Shown: positions 25,921 to 35,271, counted from the first letter of the stretch. The stretch: 64,000 bases of DNA from Streptococcus sanguinis (GCF_026781265.1 NZ_JAKUVC010000010.1:62001-126000); one strand, 5' to 3'. The notes: generated by a model from the sequence alone, not told the origin. Made by a program: numbers and translations.

Positions 25921-27408
25921 ATGAAAGGACTTAAAAAACACAAAGGGGTTACCTTGGTTGAAGTTTTAATTTCCCTTGTGTTGATAGGCGTTATTACAGC
26001 TGGCCTTTTGACTTTCTTTGCTGGAAGTTTCAATAACATCCTCCGACAAAGAGGGCAGAATACTATTAACTTTGATATTCAGGAATCATTTGAAACAGAG
26101 TTGGCAAGGATTAAAAAAGACGGTGGTAGCGGAAAAGATATTGAAACTTTCACATATCGTGTCGGGCAAGGTGGCTCAACGCAAAGTATTGATGTACAAG
26201 GGACTAATCTAAGTTATAAAGATAATAAAATAAAAAATATCCATCTTTTTGCTGCTAATGCTAAGGAAAGTGTTCTGGATATTCCAAGTGATTTATCTGT
26301 TACTATACCTAATTCTAAAGGCTTCTACTATGTAGGCGAGACCACTCCTGGAGGGATTGCTGGATTGAAAGGTGATCAACAAAATAGTAGGGCTAGGATT
26401 TATACGGACTCAGCATGGTTTCTTAGTTATTCAAGTATTAGTGTTGATAATCGTAACATTGTTCCTGTCGGGACGCTTGGTCCAAGCTCTGGTAATACGG
26501 TCTCTCAACTCGTACTACCTAAAATGCCAAGTGATTTTCAACAGAAATCGAAACTTCAGAGTGGTGTTAAGATTACCGATGAGATGCGAGGCCGCTACTT
26601 GACTTTTGCCGCTCGGGCTGTTAACTCTTATGGGCGGGTTGGTAGTTTCCAAGAAGCAGAGAACAGAATTTGGGTTATGGGGTTGCCTGTAACAAGCAAT
26701 CTAGATGTGCATACTGATGCAGATTTGGCTATGCTGAAAAGTGATGATAAGACACTTTCAATATTACCGAGTGATGATCAAGTTCAGACTGAAGTAGATA
26801 TACGTGATTATTTTCATAACACTTCATTTGATAGTATTGATATCCATAATGTACCTGTTCTGAATTATTATGAAGAACGTATCCAACAGGCGCGTCAACT
26901 AATTTCACTTCAGGGTACTTATTCAATGGCTTTTAAAGACAAAGATTTCAGAAATGGGAACTCTTATACAACTTCTATGCTGATTGGAAATCGAAAGCAA
27001 ACGGGTCCTCTTCTAACTTACTTGCTAGATAATAAATTAAGTTGGGGGATTAACTTAGAAGAAGATGGTAGAATTGCTGTTAAAACAGTGGATGATACGG
27101 CAGCTAATAATGGTGGTCAGCAGTATGCAAATGCTAAACTAGACTATACAAAGGATAATTCTATTCAGGTACGTAGTTCTGCGGTAAATAATATTCTAAA
27201 GCTTGAAATTTTTGTCAATGGAGCTTTGGTCCATACACAGCAGATATTTTTGAAAAATAATGGAGTTGATCACAATGTCGAAAAAAGTCAGATTATATTT
27301 GGCGGAGAAACTTTTATAAATGAGTTTGCTATTTATACAACAGCTTTGAGGGATCCGGATATCAATAAATTATCTGAGTATTTCAGTGATAAATATAGAG
27401 CGAAATAA
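25921..27408 (+). CDS. pilC: Minor pilin PilC with lectin-like C-terminal module
   Basis: 495 residues. Leader MKGLKKHKG, cleavage before Val10 in GVTLVEVLIS with Glu5 (Glu14). A pilin domain of about 250 residues is followed by a beta-sandwich module from about residue 300 (RQLISLQGTYSMAFKDKDF, LIGNRKQTGPLLTYLLD, IIFGGETFINEFAIYTTAL), the pattern of concanavalin/laminin-G-like lectin folds. Known in S. sanguinis as the second adhesive minor pilin, with a glycan-binding module. Like pilB it is AT-rich, suggesting diversifying exchange. Followed by AGGAGA and pilM. Confidence 0.88.
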   Translation: MKGLKKHKGVTLVEVLISLVLIGVITAGLLTFFAGSFNNILRQRGQNTINFDIQESFETELARIKKDGGSGKDIETFTYRVGQGGSTQSIDVQGTNLSYKDNKIKNIHLFAANAKESVLDIPSDLSVTIPNSKGFYYVGETTPGGIAGLKGDQQNSRARIYTDSAWFLSYSSISVDNRNIVPVGTLGPSSGNTVSQLVLPKMPSDFQQKSKLQSGVKITDEMRGRYLTFAARAVNSYGRVGSFQEAENRIWVMGLPVTSNLDVHTDADLAMLKSDDKTLSILPSDDQVQTEVDIRDYFHNTSFDSIDIHNVPVLNYYEERIQQARQLISLQGTYSMAFKDKDFRNGNSYTTSMLIGNRKQTGPLLTYLLDNKLSWGINLEEDGRIAVKTVDDTAANNGGQQYANAKLDYTKDNSIQVRSSAVNNILKLEIFVNGALVHTQQIFLKNNGVDHNVEKSQIIFGGETFINEFAIYTTALRDPDINKLSEYFSDKYRAK

Positions 27409-27452
27409 TTAGGGAAATAGTTTTTAGGAAAAATAAGGGAGATTAGGAGATT

Positions 27453-28865
27453 ATGGCAAAAAATATGTTTTCGTCCAAGGGGCGCAGAAAAGCTTTGGAC
27501 GAAGAAGATAATGAGAAAAAAGGCTCATTTTTAGGAAAATTAAATAAACCGCTCTTCTCATCAAAAGGGAAACATAAAGAACACTTATCTATTCAAGGGG
27601 TTCAGATTAAGTCAGATCGTCAAGAAGACTTTGATGATGAGGAAAAGTCAACAGCAAAAGGGAGCTTCTTAACTAAGCTCAACAAGCCGCTCTTTTCTAA
27701 GAATAGTGGCAGTGATGATATGCAGGCTAAGTCTGGTAATCGCTCGCTCTTTGCTAAGAAAGGCAGTGGTGCGGCGAGCCAACCGGTCACTAGAATGCAT
27801 GCACCTTACACTATGTTTGGTAAACCAATCAAGGGCAATCTGATGGCCATTGACTTCACTGACGAATCAGTCTATCTGGTTGTTGCTAGACAGAAGCGCA
27901 ATGAGCTGGAGATTATCAAGATGGCATCTGCAAATCTGCCAGAAGGCGTTGTGCTTAACAGTGAGATCGTCGATCCGATTACTCTTAAGAATGTTATCAG
28001 CGACTTGATGGAGCAGCATGCGATCACAGCTAAGTATGCATTCTTTGCTCTGGGCAATACCAATATCATTGCCCGTTCGGTTGATGTGGCAGCTAGTGTG
28101 CAGAATGATGAAGATATTGAGGGCTTGGTATCTTATGAGCTCCAGCAATATCTGGATATTGATCCGACTTCTTATGTTATCCAGTTCCAAGAGCAGGAGT
28201 CCAATTCAGCTTTTCCGCTTGATGAAGATACTCGCTCACTCATGGTCTATGCTGTGCCAAAAGGCGTGGTAGAGCAATATCTGGGCTTGGCTGAGAATTT
28301 GAAGCTGACACCTTATGTCTTTGATCTTCAATCTAATACCTTTGAAAAATGGCTGGAGCGCGTTCAGGCAATTAACAATCGTGCCAAGAAGCTGACCAAA
28401 GAAAATGTCGGCATGGTACATCTGAGCAAGAGTTTCATCGGCGTCTATCTCTACTCAGAAGGCAAGTTTGTGACAAGCAACTATCTCAACCGTGGCTACA
28501 AGGACATCCTAAGCTATGCAGACGATGCTAGTCTTTTACAGAAGCTTCCAGCAGTGGCTTCAGATGATCTGGATACAGGTCTTTTGAAGAGGGCCTTGGA
28601 TGAGTGGGTGGCTGATGCTAAGAACCACATTCTCAATACTGAAAACTTCTTCAGCGGATCAACCGGTCTCAACATTGACAGTTTCTATGTCTTTGGGGAC
28701 CAGGACATCTGTTGGCAGTTGGCATCTATTTTGAAGCAGAACATGAATCGGGAATTCATCTCAATTGATAATGTAGATTATGAGAATGTACTGTGGGAAG
28801 GTTCTGCCGAGTTTAATGCGGAGTTCATTCCGGCTACAGCCATGTTGATTAGGAGAGCAAACTAA
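27453..28865 (+). CDS. pilM: Type IV pilus protein PilM with repeat-bearing N-terminal extension
   Basis: 470 residues. The conserved actin-like PilM part begins near residue 128 (GNLMAIDFTDESVYLVVAR) with EIVDPITLKNVISDLM and EDIEGLVSYELQQYL, and ends normally. PilM normally polymerises or rings beneath the membrane and binds PilN's N-terminus. The first 120 residues are an addition: charged and low-complexity, with two copies of KGSFLxKLNKPLFS (about 23-37 and 70-84) and a related NRSLFAKKGSG. Its stop overlaps the pilN start by one base. Confidence 0.9.
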   Translation: MAKNMFSSKGRRKALDEEDNEKKGSFLGKLNKPLFSSKGKHKEHLSIQGVQIKSDRQEDFDDEEKSTAKGSFLTKLNKPLFSKNSGSDDMQAKSGNRSLFAKKGSGAASQPVTRMHAPYTMFGKPIKGNLMAIDFTDESVYLVVARQKRNELEIIKMASANLPEGVVLNSEIVDPITLKNVISDLMEQHAITAKYAFFALGNTNIIARSVDVAASVQNDEDIEGLVSYELQQYLDIDPTSYVIQFQEQESNSAFPLDEDTRSLMVYAVPKGVVEQYLGLAENLKLTPYVFDLQSNTFEKWLERVQAINNRAKKLTKENVGMVHLSKSFIGVYLYSEGKFVTSNYLNRGYKDILSYADDASLLQKLPAVASDDLDTGLLKRALDEWVADAKNHILNTENFFSGSTGLNIDSFYVFGDQDICWQLASILKQNMNREFISIDNVDYENVLWEGSAEFNAEFIPATAMLIRRAN

Positions 28866-29446
28866 TGCGGAGAGATTTAAACTACTTTTCAAAATATCAT
28901 GTGGCACCGGCTAAGGCCAGTCCACTGAAACTTGCTGCTATTTCCGCTTTTGCTGGGATTGCAGCGATTATGATTGTGCTGATTGGCTTCTTCCAGTTTA
29001 GCGCTATGCAGCTCCAAGGCGAGATTGACCGAGCAGAGCAGACGCTCAAGAGTCCAGAAATGGCTCAAGAGCTGAAGGCAGTCTCTGAGACTGAAGATAA
29101 GATTGTAACGGTCAAGAATGACGAACTTCTCTTTGGCAGCTTGGAAGGCGACTTCCGCCGCCTGCACCGAGTAAACAAAGCCTTTATGGACTTCCTCAAT
29201 AAAAATGTGACACGGGACTTGGTCTTTGACGATATCAAGATTAATAACGACAGTGTAGAAATCAATGGCTCTGCCAAAGAGCAACTTTCCATCGCTAAGT
29301 TTGAAGAAGAGCTTCGTAAGTCTGAGAAATTTAACCATATTTTTGTGGATAAGATTACTCGCGAGGAAAAAGATAATAATTCAATTTATGAGTTTAACAT
29401 TAAAATTGTGACGAAGGATGTAGATTTCAATGAAGAACAAAAATGA
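28865..29446 (+). CDS. pilN: Type IV pilus inner-membrane protein PilN
   Basis: 193 residues. A cytoplasmic start (MRRDLNYFSKYHVAPAKASP) that should bind PilM, one transmembrane helix (about 25-50), a coiled-coil stretch (QLQGEIDRAEQTLKSPEMA) and a small ferredoxin-like domain (VTRDLVFDDIKINNDSVEIN), matching PilN. With PilO it forms the alignment complex. Starts within the pilM stop codon (TAATG) and overlaps pilO by 17 bases, so translation is coupled. Confidence 0.88.
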   Translation: MRRDLNYFSKYHVAPAKASPLKLAAISAFAGIAAIMIVLIGFFQFSAMQLQGEIDRAEQTLKSPEMAQELKAVSETEDKIVTVKNDELLFGSLEGDFRRLHRVNKAFMDFLNKNVTRDLVFDDIKINNDSVEINGSAKEQLSIAKFEEELRKSEKFNHIFVDKITREEKDNNSIYEFNIKIVTKDVDFNEEQK

Positions 29447-31049
29447 GAAAGAAAAGAAAAAACTCCTGAGTAATTTGAATGAGCGTGACAAGAGATTGTT
29501 GGCCTGTGTCGGAGGAGTAGCGGTACTTGCTGGTGGGGGATATCTAGTATCAAATTCATATACTCGGATGGCTCAGCTGAATGAAGAACACGCAACAATT
29601 ATGACAGAGCTGGACGGCAAGAATGCCAAGATTAGTCAAAAGAAGTCTCTTACCAAGCAGCTCAAAACTCTGAATGCCAAGACTCTGGATCAAGCTAAAA
29701 AATACTATGGTACAACCAATCAAGGGGAGTTCATTTTCCTAATTGACAAATTGGTCAGAGAAAGTGGCATTAAATTCAAGTCTGTCAACTATACTGAAAG
29801 CAAAGAGTTGGAACTCCAGCAGGAGGGATTAGCTGCGACCTCATCTAATGGTCAAAACTCCAACTCTTCTGGTACGACTAGCAGTTCAAGCTCAAGTGGA
29901 ACATCATCGTCATCCAGTACGACCTCTAGCTCGTCAGGTACATCGTCCTCATCGTCAACAAGCAGCAGCTCTTCATCAGATGCCAATACTGCAACGACAA
30001 CCGCAGCTAGTACAGCGACTTCAGGAAACGGTAAGTACAACAATTCCAATATTACTCAGATGACAGCGGACATTGAATTCGAAGGAACTTATACGCAAGT
30101 TTTAAAACTCTTAGAATTAATCGATGGAAATCAACAAAAAATCGTTTCCAGCGAGCTAGAACTAGGTGAAAAGACAAGTTGGTCTTCTATCGAGGAGAAT
30201 AGGAATCCAGAGCTAGCTACCGGTAAAATCAAACTGCGCTTCTATCAAGTAAAAGATGTTGAGCGCTATGTGACTCCAGAGAGCAATGTCGATAAGACCC
30301 CGATTCAGTTTGCTAACTGGGAGTCCCCGTTTGCTGCTCCAGCTTGGCAGAAACCCTTCATGAAAGTGGTATCGTCTAGTAACGGCACGGATGCAAGTGG
30401 GAACAATAACACTTTGGGGGCCGCAACAACCAATACAACTAGCAGTGCGACTGCTAAAAACAATACCAATCTAGCTTCGTCTTATCTGGAGCAACTCAGT
30501 AATCTAGCTCCGTCTTATCTGGAGCAACTCAGCAATCTGTCCAGTCAGAACGATGGTCTGTCAGCTTATTACAATTCATCAACTATCTACCGCTTCGAAT
30601 CACCTCTTAAGTTGACTCAGTCAGGCGGCAGCAATCAGTATGATGTGACGGTTGATAACACGGACTTCCTTGAGGGTTCAGGCTCCAATGTGGTTAAGAT
30701 TCCAGCAACCAAGTCTTCTACCATGTATGAAATGGAATTTGCAGCACCGTATGTATCCTTGAACAATAAGCCGGATGCTATCAGCTTCTCTCTATCTCTG
30801 TCTAATCAATGGGCTGGTAAGATTGGCTTGATTGTCAAAAATGCCAGTGGTCAGAAGATTTATCTTCACGTCATTCGTCCCAACAGCTGGACTGGCTGGC
30901 GCGAAGTTAGCTTCGATCCTGAAAACATTCCAGGATTCAGCTATCCAATGACTATTGTGGGTTACTACTTCGAAACTCCGAGCGGAGAAAGCCCTGAAAC
31001 GACTATGAAGCTGGATAACCTATCTGTGAATAACTTGGTAGTTAACTAA
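29430..31049 (+). CDS. pilO: PilO-like protein with Ser-rich linker and extra C-terminal beta domain
   Basis: 539 residues, more than twice the length of ordinary PilO. One helix (about 23-43), a coiled coil, then a ferredoxin-like part split by a Ser/Thr tract (about 140-200). TADIEFEGTYTQVLKLLELI resumes the PilO fold. From about residue 385 (IYRFESPLKLTQSGGSNQYD) a second, extracellular beta-sandwich-like domain of 155 residues follows, resembling carbohydrate-binding modules (SWTGWREVSFDPENIPGF). A tandem duplication gives SSYLEQLSNLA then PSYLEQLSNL near 350. The C-terminal domain may touch cell wall or pilus subunits. Confidence 0.85.
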   Translation: MKNKNEKEKKKLLSNLNERDKRLLACVGGVAVLAGGGYLVSNSYTRMAQLNEEHATIMTELDGKNAKISQKKSLTKQLKTLNAKTLDQAKKYYGTTNQGEFIFLIDKLVRESGIKFKSVNYTESKELELQQEGLAATSSNGQNSNSSGTTSSSSSSGTSSSSSTTSSSSGTSSSSSTSSSSSSDANTATTTAASTATSGNGKYNNSNITQMTADIEFEGTYTQVLKLLELIDGNQQKIVSSELELGEKTSWSSIEENRNPELATGKIKLRFYQVKDVERYVTPESNVDKTPIQFANWESPFAAPAWQKPFMKVVSSSNGTDASGNNNTLGAATTNTTSSATAKNNTNLASSYLEQLSNLAPSYLEQLSNLSSQNDGLSAYYNSSTIYRFESPLKLTQSGGSNQYDVTVDNTDFLEGSGSNVVKIPATKSSTMYEMEFAAPYVSLNNKPDAISFSLSLSNQWAGKIGLIVKNASGQKIYLHVIRPNSWTGWREVSFDPENIPGFSYPMTIVGYYFETPSGESPETTMKLDNLSVNNLVVN

Positions 31050-31215
31050 AACACTTTGAAAAAATACCAAATAAGTCTAGGGTTTGAAATTTCAAAAGAA
31101 TGACTAAATTTTTTCTTAAAAAAATGCTAAAAACCAAGTTATTAGACTAGTATTAACAGTGCATTTATAGTAAACTAAAACATAGAGATATTTGAAGTTA
31201 TAATACAAGCAAACT

Positions 31216-31241
31216 CAAAATAGACGCCCGAGTCTATTTTG
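31216..31241 (+). terminator. Hairpin after pilO
   Basis: CAAAATAGAC (31216-31225) and GTCTATTTTG (31232-31241) form a perfect ten-pair stem, followed by GGTTTTAA. TATAAT at 31199-31204 may be a promoter for the next genes. Confidence 0.65.
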
Positions 31242-31339
31242 GGTTTTAATGGAGTTTATGGAAAAACAAAATCAAGATTGGTTTTGCATTGAAAAAGTTT
31301 AATATCATTTAGAAAGTGGGGGGTGTCGAAAATATTCAA

Positions 31340-33055
31340 ATGGCATATTTTTTACCTTTTGGAGCAGGGCTTATAGCGCTGCATACGATTAGCATTTTAT
31401 TTGTTTCTAGGATTTCATTAATAAAGCGCCTTTTTCTCGTAGTATGGGTCATGCTATTTGCGATTGGTGCTCCATTCCTCTTTCAACAAGTTCCCGGCAT
31501 AGCCTTTGTTGGACTCTGTGCTTTGGCTTTGGCAGTCTATATGGTGCTGCTCTTTTCACAGGAGCTAGCTCCAGTCAAGAAGAGAGCAACTGCTTCAGCG
31601 CGAAGCAGAAGCCAGAAGCATACCAAGAGCACACGCAAGAAAGCGGAAGCGACGAGCGCAGGCTTGTCATCTGCTAGGGATTTAAACTTATCCAATGCTT
31701 CAACCGGTAGGATGAGAAAGGAAAGTAAAGAAAGGGTTCAGGCTGAGGAAAGTCCGGCAAGGCAGAGAGCATCTGCTTCTGGTCGCACCCTAGCAGACCG
31801 TTCTATCAAAAAGGATATGACAAGATATGAGAAAGTCAAACCTCTCTACCCTGTTGATAACTTGGCTACAGCTCCTGCCTTTGGAGAATACGAGCCAAAC
31901 AGTCAGCTAGCGGCAGCTGAGGTCGGTATGGTGGGTATGGACCACAGCTCACAAAAAGCCAATGATGAATTTTTGCAGTCTCTGCTTCATCACCGCAAGG
32001 GAGCAACCAAGATTAAGGTGGCCAACTCTCTGATTCAGCCTACTGAAGCAAATGCAGCCGGCAATCAAGGCTATACAGATATAGATGATCCAGCCTTTGA
32101 AACAGCTGTTCTGTCTAAGATTAGACCGATGTCCTATACTGAGTCTAGCTATGGCAACTTCAGACCGCAGGCGGTTGAGGTGACAGGTGTTGTTTCTCAA
32201 GATGAGGAAGAATTCTTCACTGAGCAAGAACAAGCTCAGCAGCCGGTGGCAGAAGAAGTAGGAGGCAACAGCCTGGAAGATGTTTTTGCTGCTACGGGAG
32301 ATATCAAACCAGTTAGAGCAGAAGAGTCAAGAGCAGCAAACAGCTTAGAATCTCTCTTCTTTGCTGAGGAGAAAGCTGAGCCAGAGGCTCAGGTGGACTC
32401 AGTCTTCAGCCAAGCTAGTGCAGAGCCAGAGTTTTCTGCTTCTGAAGAGTCTATGGTTAGCCGTGATCGCGCTGATATTCAGGGTTATCAAGACATTCTC
32501 AGCCAGATTCAGCATGATTTGCTTGGGGCTGAAGAGGAAGATTTGACTGCTGAAGTGGCAGAGGCTTGGGAGGAAGAAGACAATTTCGAACCTGCAGCTG
32601 AGACGTTTGAGTTTGAAGAAGCTGCTGAACCAGCTGTTGTTCAATCAGTTTCTGAAGATGTTCTTTGGACACAGGTTGAGCCTGTTCAAGAAGCAGTTGC
32701 AGATGAGACAGAAGAAGACCTGCTCAAGGGAATTGCTGACATCCTCAAAGCTGAGGAAGCACAAGTCAAAGCAGCTCCGGTCGTTCCGGCTGCAGATGAA
32801 ACAGAAGAAGATTTACTTCAGAAAATCACTGACATCCTCAAGGCTGAGGAAGCAGCAGAAGCACAACCAGCTGCAACAACTGCGGGAGATAAAGAAGTCT
32901 ATTTCCAATTCCTTCTACTGGAAAGTCAGGAATTGTTGGCTTCTAATGCAGTTCTAGAAGCGGCTAGCTACCTGCAGGAAATTGTGCAAGGAAGCTCAGA
33001 TCAAAATCTTCGTCAAGAAGCGTTCAACATGCTGGACAAAATCGGGAAAAATTAA
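31340..33055 (+). CDS. Pilus-locus membrane protein with acidic repeats
   Basis: 571 residues from ATG 31340; a GTG at 31316 is the alternative, neither has a perfect ribosome site (GGGGGG at 31318-31323 favours the ATG). Three N-terminal membrane helices, a basic Ser/Arg/Lys stretch (KKRATASARSRSQKHTKSTR), then 400 acidic residues. Two repeats of DETEEDLLxxIxDILKAEEA occur near the end, followed by an alpha-helical C-terminus (LLLESQELLASNAVLEAAS). That architecture recalls FimV-type assembly proteins of Gram-negative pili, but I see no homology to name. The locus context makes a pilus role likely. Confidence 0.8.
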   Translation: MAYFLPFGAGLIALHTISILFVSRISLIKRLFLVVWVMLFAIGAPFLFQQVPGIAFVGLCALALAVYMVLLFSQELAPVKKRATASARSRSQKHTKSTRKKAEATSAGLSSARDLNLSNASTGRMRKESKERVQAEESPARQRASASGRTLADRSIKKDMTRYEKVKPLYPVDNLATAPAFGEYEPNSQLAAAEVGMVGMDHSSQKANDEFLQSLLHHRKGATKIKVANSLIQPTEANAAGNQGYTDIDDPAFETAVLSKIRPMSYTESSYGNFRPQAVEVTGVVSQDEEEFFTEQEQAQQPVAEEVGGNSLEDVFAATGDIKPVRAEESRAANSLESLFFAEEKAEPEAQVDSVFSQASAEPEFSASEESMVSRDRADIQGYQDILSQIQHDLLGAEEEDLTAEVAEAWEEEDNFEPAAETFEFEEAAEPAVVQSVSEDVLWTQVEPVQEAVADETEEDLLKGIADILKAEEAQVKAAPVVPAADETEEDLLQKITDILKAEEAAEAQPAATTAGDKEVYFQFLLLESQELLASNAVLEAASYLQEIVQGSSDQNLRQEAFNMLDKIGKN

Positions 33056-33110
33056 TACTATATAAACATACAATTGATAGTAATCAATTAGAAGGGTTTT
33101 AGGGGAAATT

Positions 33111-34199
33111 ATGAAAAGTTGTAAAACAATCACAGGGACCGTTGTCATTGAGATTGAAAAAGGGATGGGACTGGGTGAAGTCCATGAAGTCTTTGTTGAC
33201 GAGGGAGTCAATCTGACTTTTGTCATTAAGTCAAAACAGTCTGAACAGCCTTTTGCCTTGCTTTCTAGCAAGAACATCCAAGGTATCGGTGACTTTGCGG
33301 TCATGGTAGAAAACAGCTCAGTCTTTCAAGAGCTGCAAGAAGCTGACCTAAAGGTCTTGAACGACAAACAGGGCAGTATCTTTGACGAAATTGTCATCAC
33401 AATTGATGGAAACAAGGTGGGAACTGTTGTTGACTATCATATTGACGAAAAGAATGAAATTGGCTACTTGGTGGTTAATTCTGAAGATACCAGCGAGGAA
33501 ATTCAGATTCCTAAATCACGCATCTTGATGATTGGTAAAGAGTATATCATCCTCAATGATGAAAAAAAGACAGCTCCTCATCTTGAAGCAGATGTAGAGA
33601 TGGGCCGTCTGGCTGTAGCAGATCTGCTCCATGAGACTGAAGCTGCAAAACCTGCCGAAAAAATTGAAGAAGTAGTCGCTGAAGCGCCTGTATTCGAGCC
33701 AGTTGTAGATGAAAAAGCAGATGTAAAAGAAGAAGCTGCGACAGATTTGACAGAAGCTTTGGCTGCTGTGGGTCTGGGTAATGCTGCTTCTGACTTGGAA
33801 TTTTCTGAAGCAGTCGTAGAGACAGTAGAAGAGCCAGAAGTCCAAGACTTGGTACAAGAAACAACAGCTCCAGCTGAAGAAGAAGTTGAAGAAACAGATG
33901 CAGCGCTGAGTCTAGATGCTGCTTTGGAAGAAGTATTGGCAGCTCCCGCTGAGGAAGTGGAATCAACAGTCAGCACAGCGCCAGTTGCTGAGGAAGACTC
34001 TGCAGCAAAGAAAGCTGTTAATGACTTTATCGATCAGCAAAAACGTCTTCTGGTAGGGAAAACACTGCAAAAAGACCTTGTTAATGCAGATGGAGGAGTT
34101 ATCCTGAACGCTGGAGATACTGTTTCAGATGACATCATTGATTTTCTTCGTCGTATCGACCGTAAATTCCTTATCCGCTTAGCTGAATGCGTAGTATAA
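33111..34199 (+). CDS. PRC-barrel-like protein of the pilus locus
   Basis: 362 residues, no signal or membrane helix. Two successive PRC-barrel-like segments: GMGLGEVHEVFVDEGVNLTF ending IGDFAVMVE, and NKVGTVVDYHIDEKNEIGYL ending IGKEYIILND. An acidic Ala/Glu-rich linker (about 170-300) resembles that of the previous gene. The C-terminal 60 residues (GKTLQKDLVNADGGVILNAG) look like another small barrel. PRC-barrel proteins bind proteins or RNA. Shared linker composition suggests it works with the preceding gene product. Function unknown. Confidence 0.75.
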   Translation: MKSCKTITGTVVIEIEKGMGLGEVHEVFVDEGVNLTFVIKSKQSEQPFALLSSKNIQGIGDFAVMVENSSVFQELQEADLKVLNDKQGSIFDEIVITIDGNKVGTVVDYHIDEKNEIGYLVVNSEDTSEEIQIPKSRILMIGKEYIILNDEKKTAPHLEADVEMGRLAVADLLHETEAAKPAEKIEEVVAEAPVFEPVVDEKADVKEEAATDLTEALAAVGLGNAASDLEFSEAVVETVEEPEVQDLVQETTAPAEEEVEETDAALSLDAALEEVLAAPAEEVESTVSTAPVAEEDSAAKKAVNDFIDQQKRLLVGKTLQKDLVNADGGVILNAGDTVSDDIIDFLRRIDRKFLIRLAECVV

Positions 34200-34206
34200 G
34201 GTTGGG

Positions 34207-35271
34207 ATGAGATTCATGTCAAGAAGAAAAAGAAAGGTTTCATCAAAATATCAAAAACTACTTCCAGCAGCGACACTTGCTGCCTTTCTGCTGGGTAGTT
34301 TATTTTATGTCATTTTTGTCTTTAATCCAACGATTGACCTGAGTATCAATGGCCGCCCCTCTATGAAGGTTCGCTCTCGGAGCGAAGCTGAGATTGAAGT
34401 TTACAGAGAACTGCCCTATAAGGCTACATTTCAGCTGACTACGGGGCAACACTTCTCTGTAGATATGCGCTTTTTAGGACTGAGCTATTTCACAGAAGAA
34501 GAGCTTAAGCGGCTGGATAATATCTCGGCCAAGACAGTTTGGGATAAGTTTACACCGTTTTTCGATACCAAGGAAAACCTGCAGATTTCCATCTATCCCA
34601 ATCGACTCTTTTGGCTCAGACCTTTAAATGATGTCTTGGCTGCCCATCCTGATGTTCTCAGTCAGCTTCCAACGACCAATCATCTGGTCATGGACGGTGA
34701 GTCTAATGTAAAGGTGGGAGACAAGTCTAATGGCTATAAGATTGACCCTGCTGCTTTTATCCAAGCATCTGAGGAGATTGCCAAGACTGGTAAATTTGAT
34801 GATGTCAAGGTTGAGAGCACGCCTGTCGAAGCAGAAGATCAGAGTGAGCTTCTGAGCCAATATACGCACTTTATAGAGCGTAAGGAAGTACCACTGCCGA
34901 CCAACGCTGCCCAAGCTCAAAACATGAAGACAGCTTTTTACAAGCTGCAGAATGTTTACTTGGCTCCTGGTGAGACCAAGTCTATCTCAGAATTACTGGG
35001 CGCTTTGAATGCGGAGTCTGGCTATCTGCCAGTCAAGGGCAAGGATAATAAAGAAGTTTACGGTCAGGGTGCTGAGCAGATTGTAGATGCCATTCAGCAG
35101 CTCGCCTTTTCACGGACCAATGTTATTTCCTATCGAGGACAGTATTTCAACATCGGAACGCCGGCTGAAGGTTTGACCGAATTGACCATTCAAAACAATA
35201 CAGAAACAGATATGGTGTTTTCATTAAGCTTGGAGGAGGGGCAAGTATCCATCATTCTGGCATCTAAGTGA
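34207..35271 (+). CDS. Membrane-anchored protein with degenerate VanW-like domain
   Basis: 354 residues, basic N-terminus then one transmembrane helix (about 20-40), the rest outside. The C-terminal half has NVYLAPGETKSISELLGAL, ESGYLPVKG and YGQGAEQIVDAIQQLAF, which follows the VanW/YoaR pattern (vigilant for G-x-G-x-Q-V) but lacks the full GGGICQVSST motif. VanW proteins are envelope proteins of unclear action. Its end overlaps the upstream part of pilD, so it belongs to the pilus transcript. A start at 34216 is possible. Confidence 0.7.
   Translation: MRFMSRRKRKVSSKYQKLLPAATLAAFLLGSLFYVIFVFNPTIDLSINGRPSMKVRSRSEAEIEVYRELPYKATFQLTTGQHFSVDMRFLGLSYFTEEELKRLDNISAKTVWDKFTPFFDTKENLQISIYPNRLFWLRPLNDVLAAHPDVLSQLPTTNHLVMDGESNVKVGDKSNGYKIDPAAFIQASEEIAKTGKFDDVKVESTPVEAEDQSELLSQYTHFIERKEVPLPTNAAQAQNMKTAFYKLQNVYLAPGETKSISELLGALNAESGYLPVKGKDNKEVYGQGAEQIVDAIQQLAFSRTNVISYRGQYFNIGTPAEGLTELTIQNNTETDMVFSLSLEEGQVSIILASK

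Noticed and set aside
29870..29990. Repeated TCATCG/AGCAGC tract as a possible CRISPR or microsatellite
   Set aside because: No conserved repeat-spacer pattern; it is the codons of the Ser/Thr linker in PilO.
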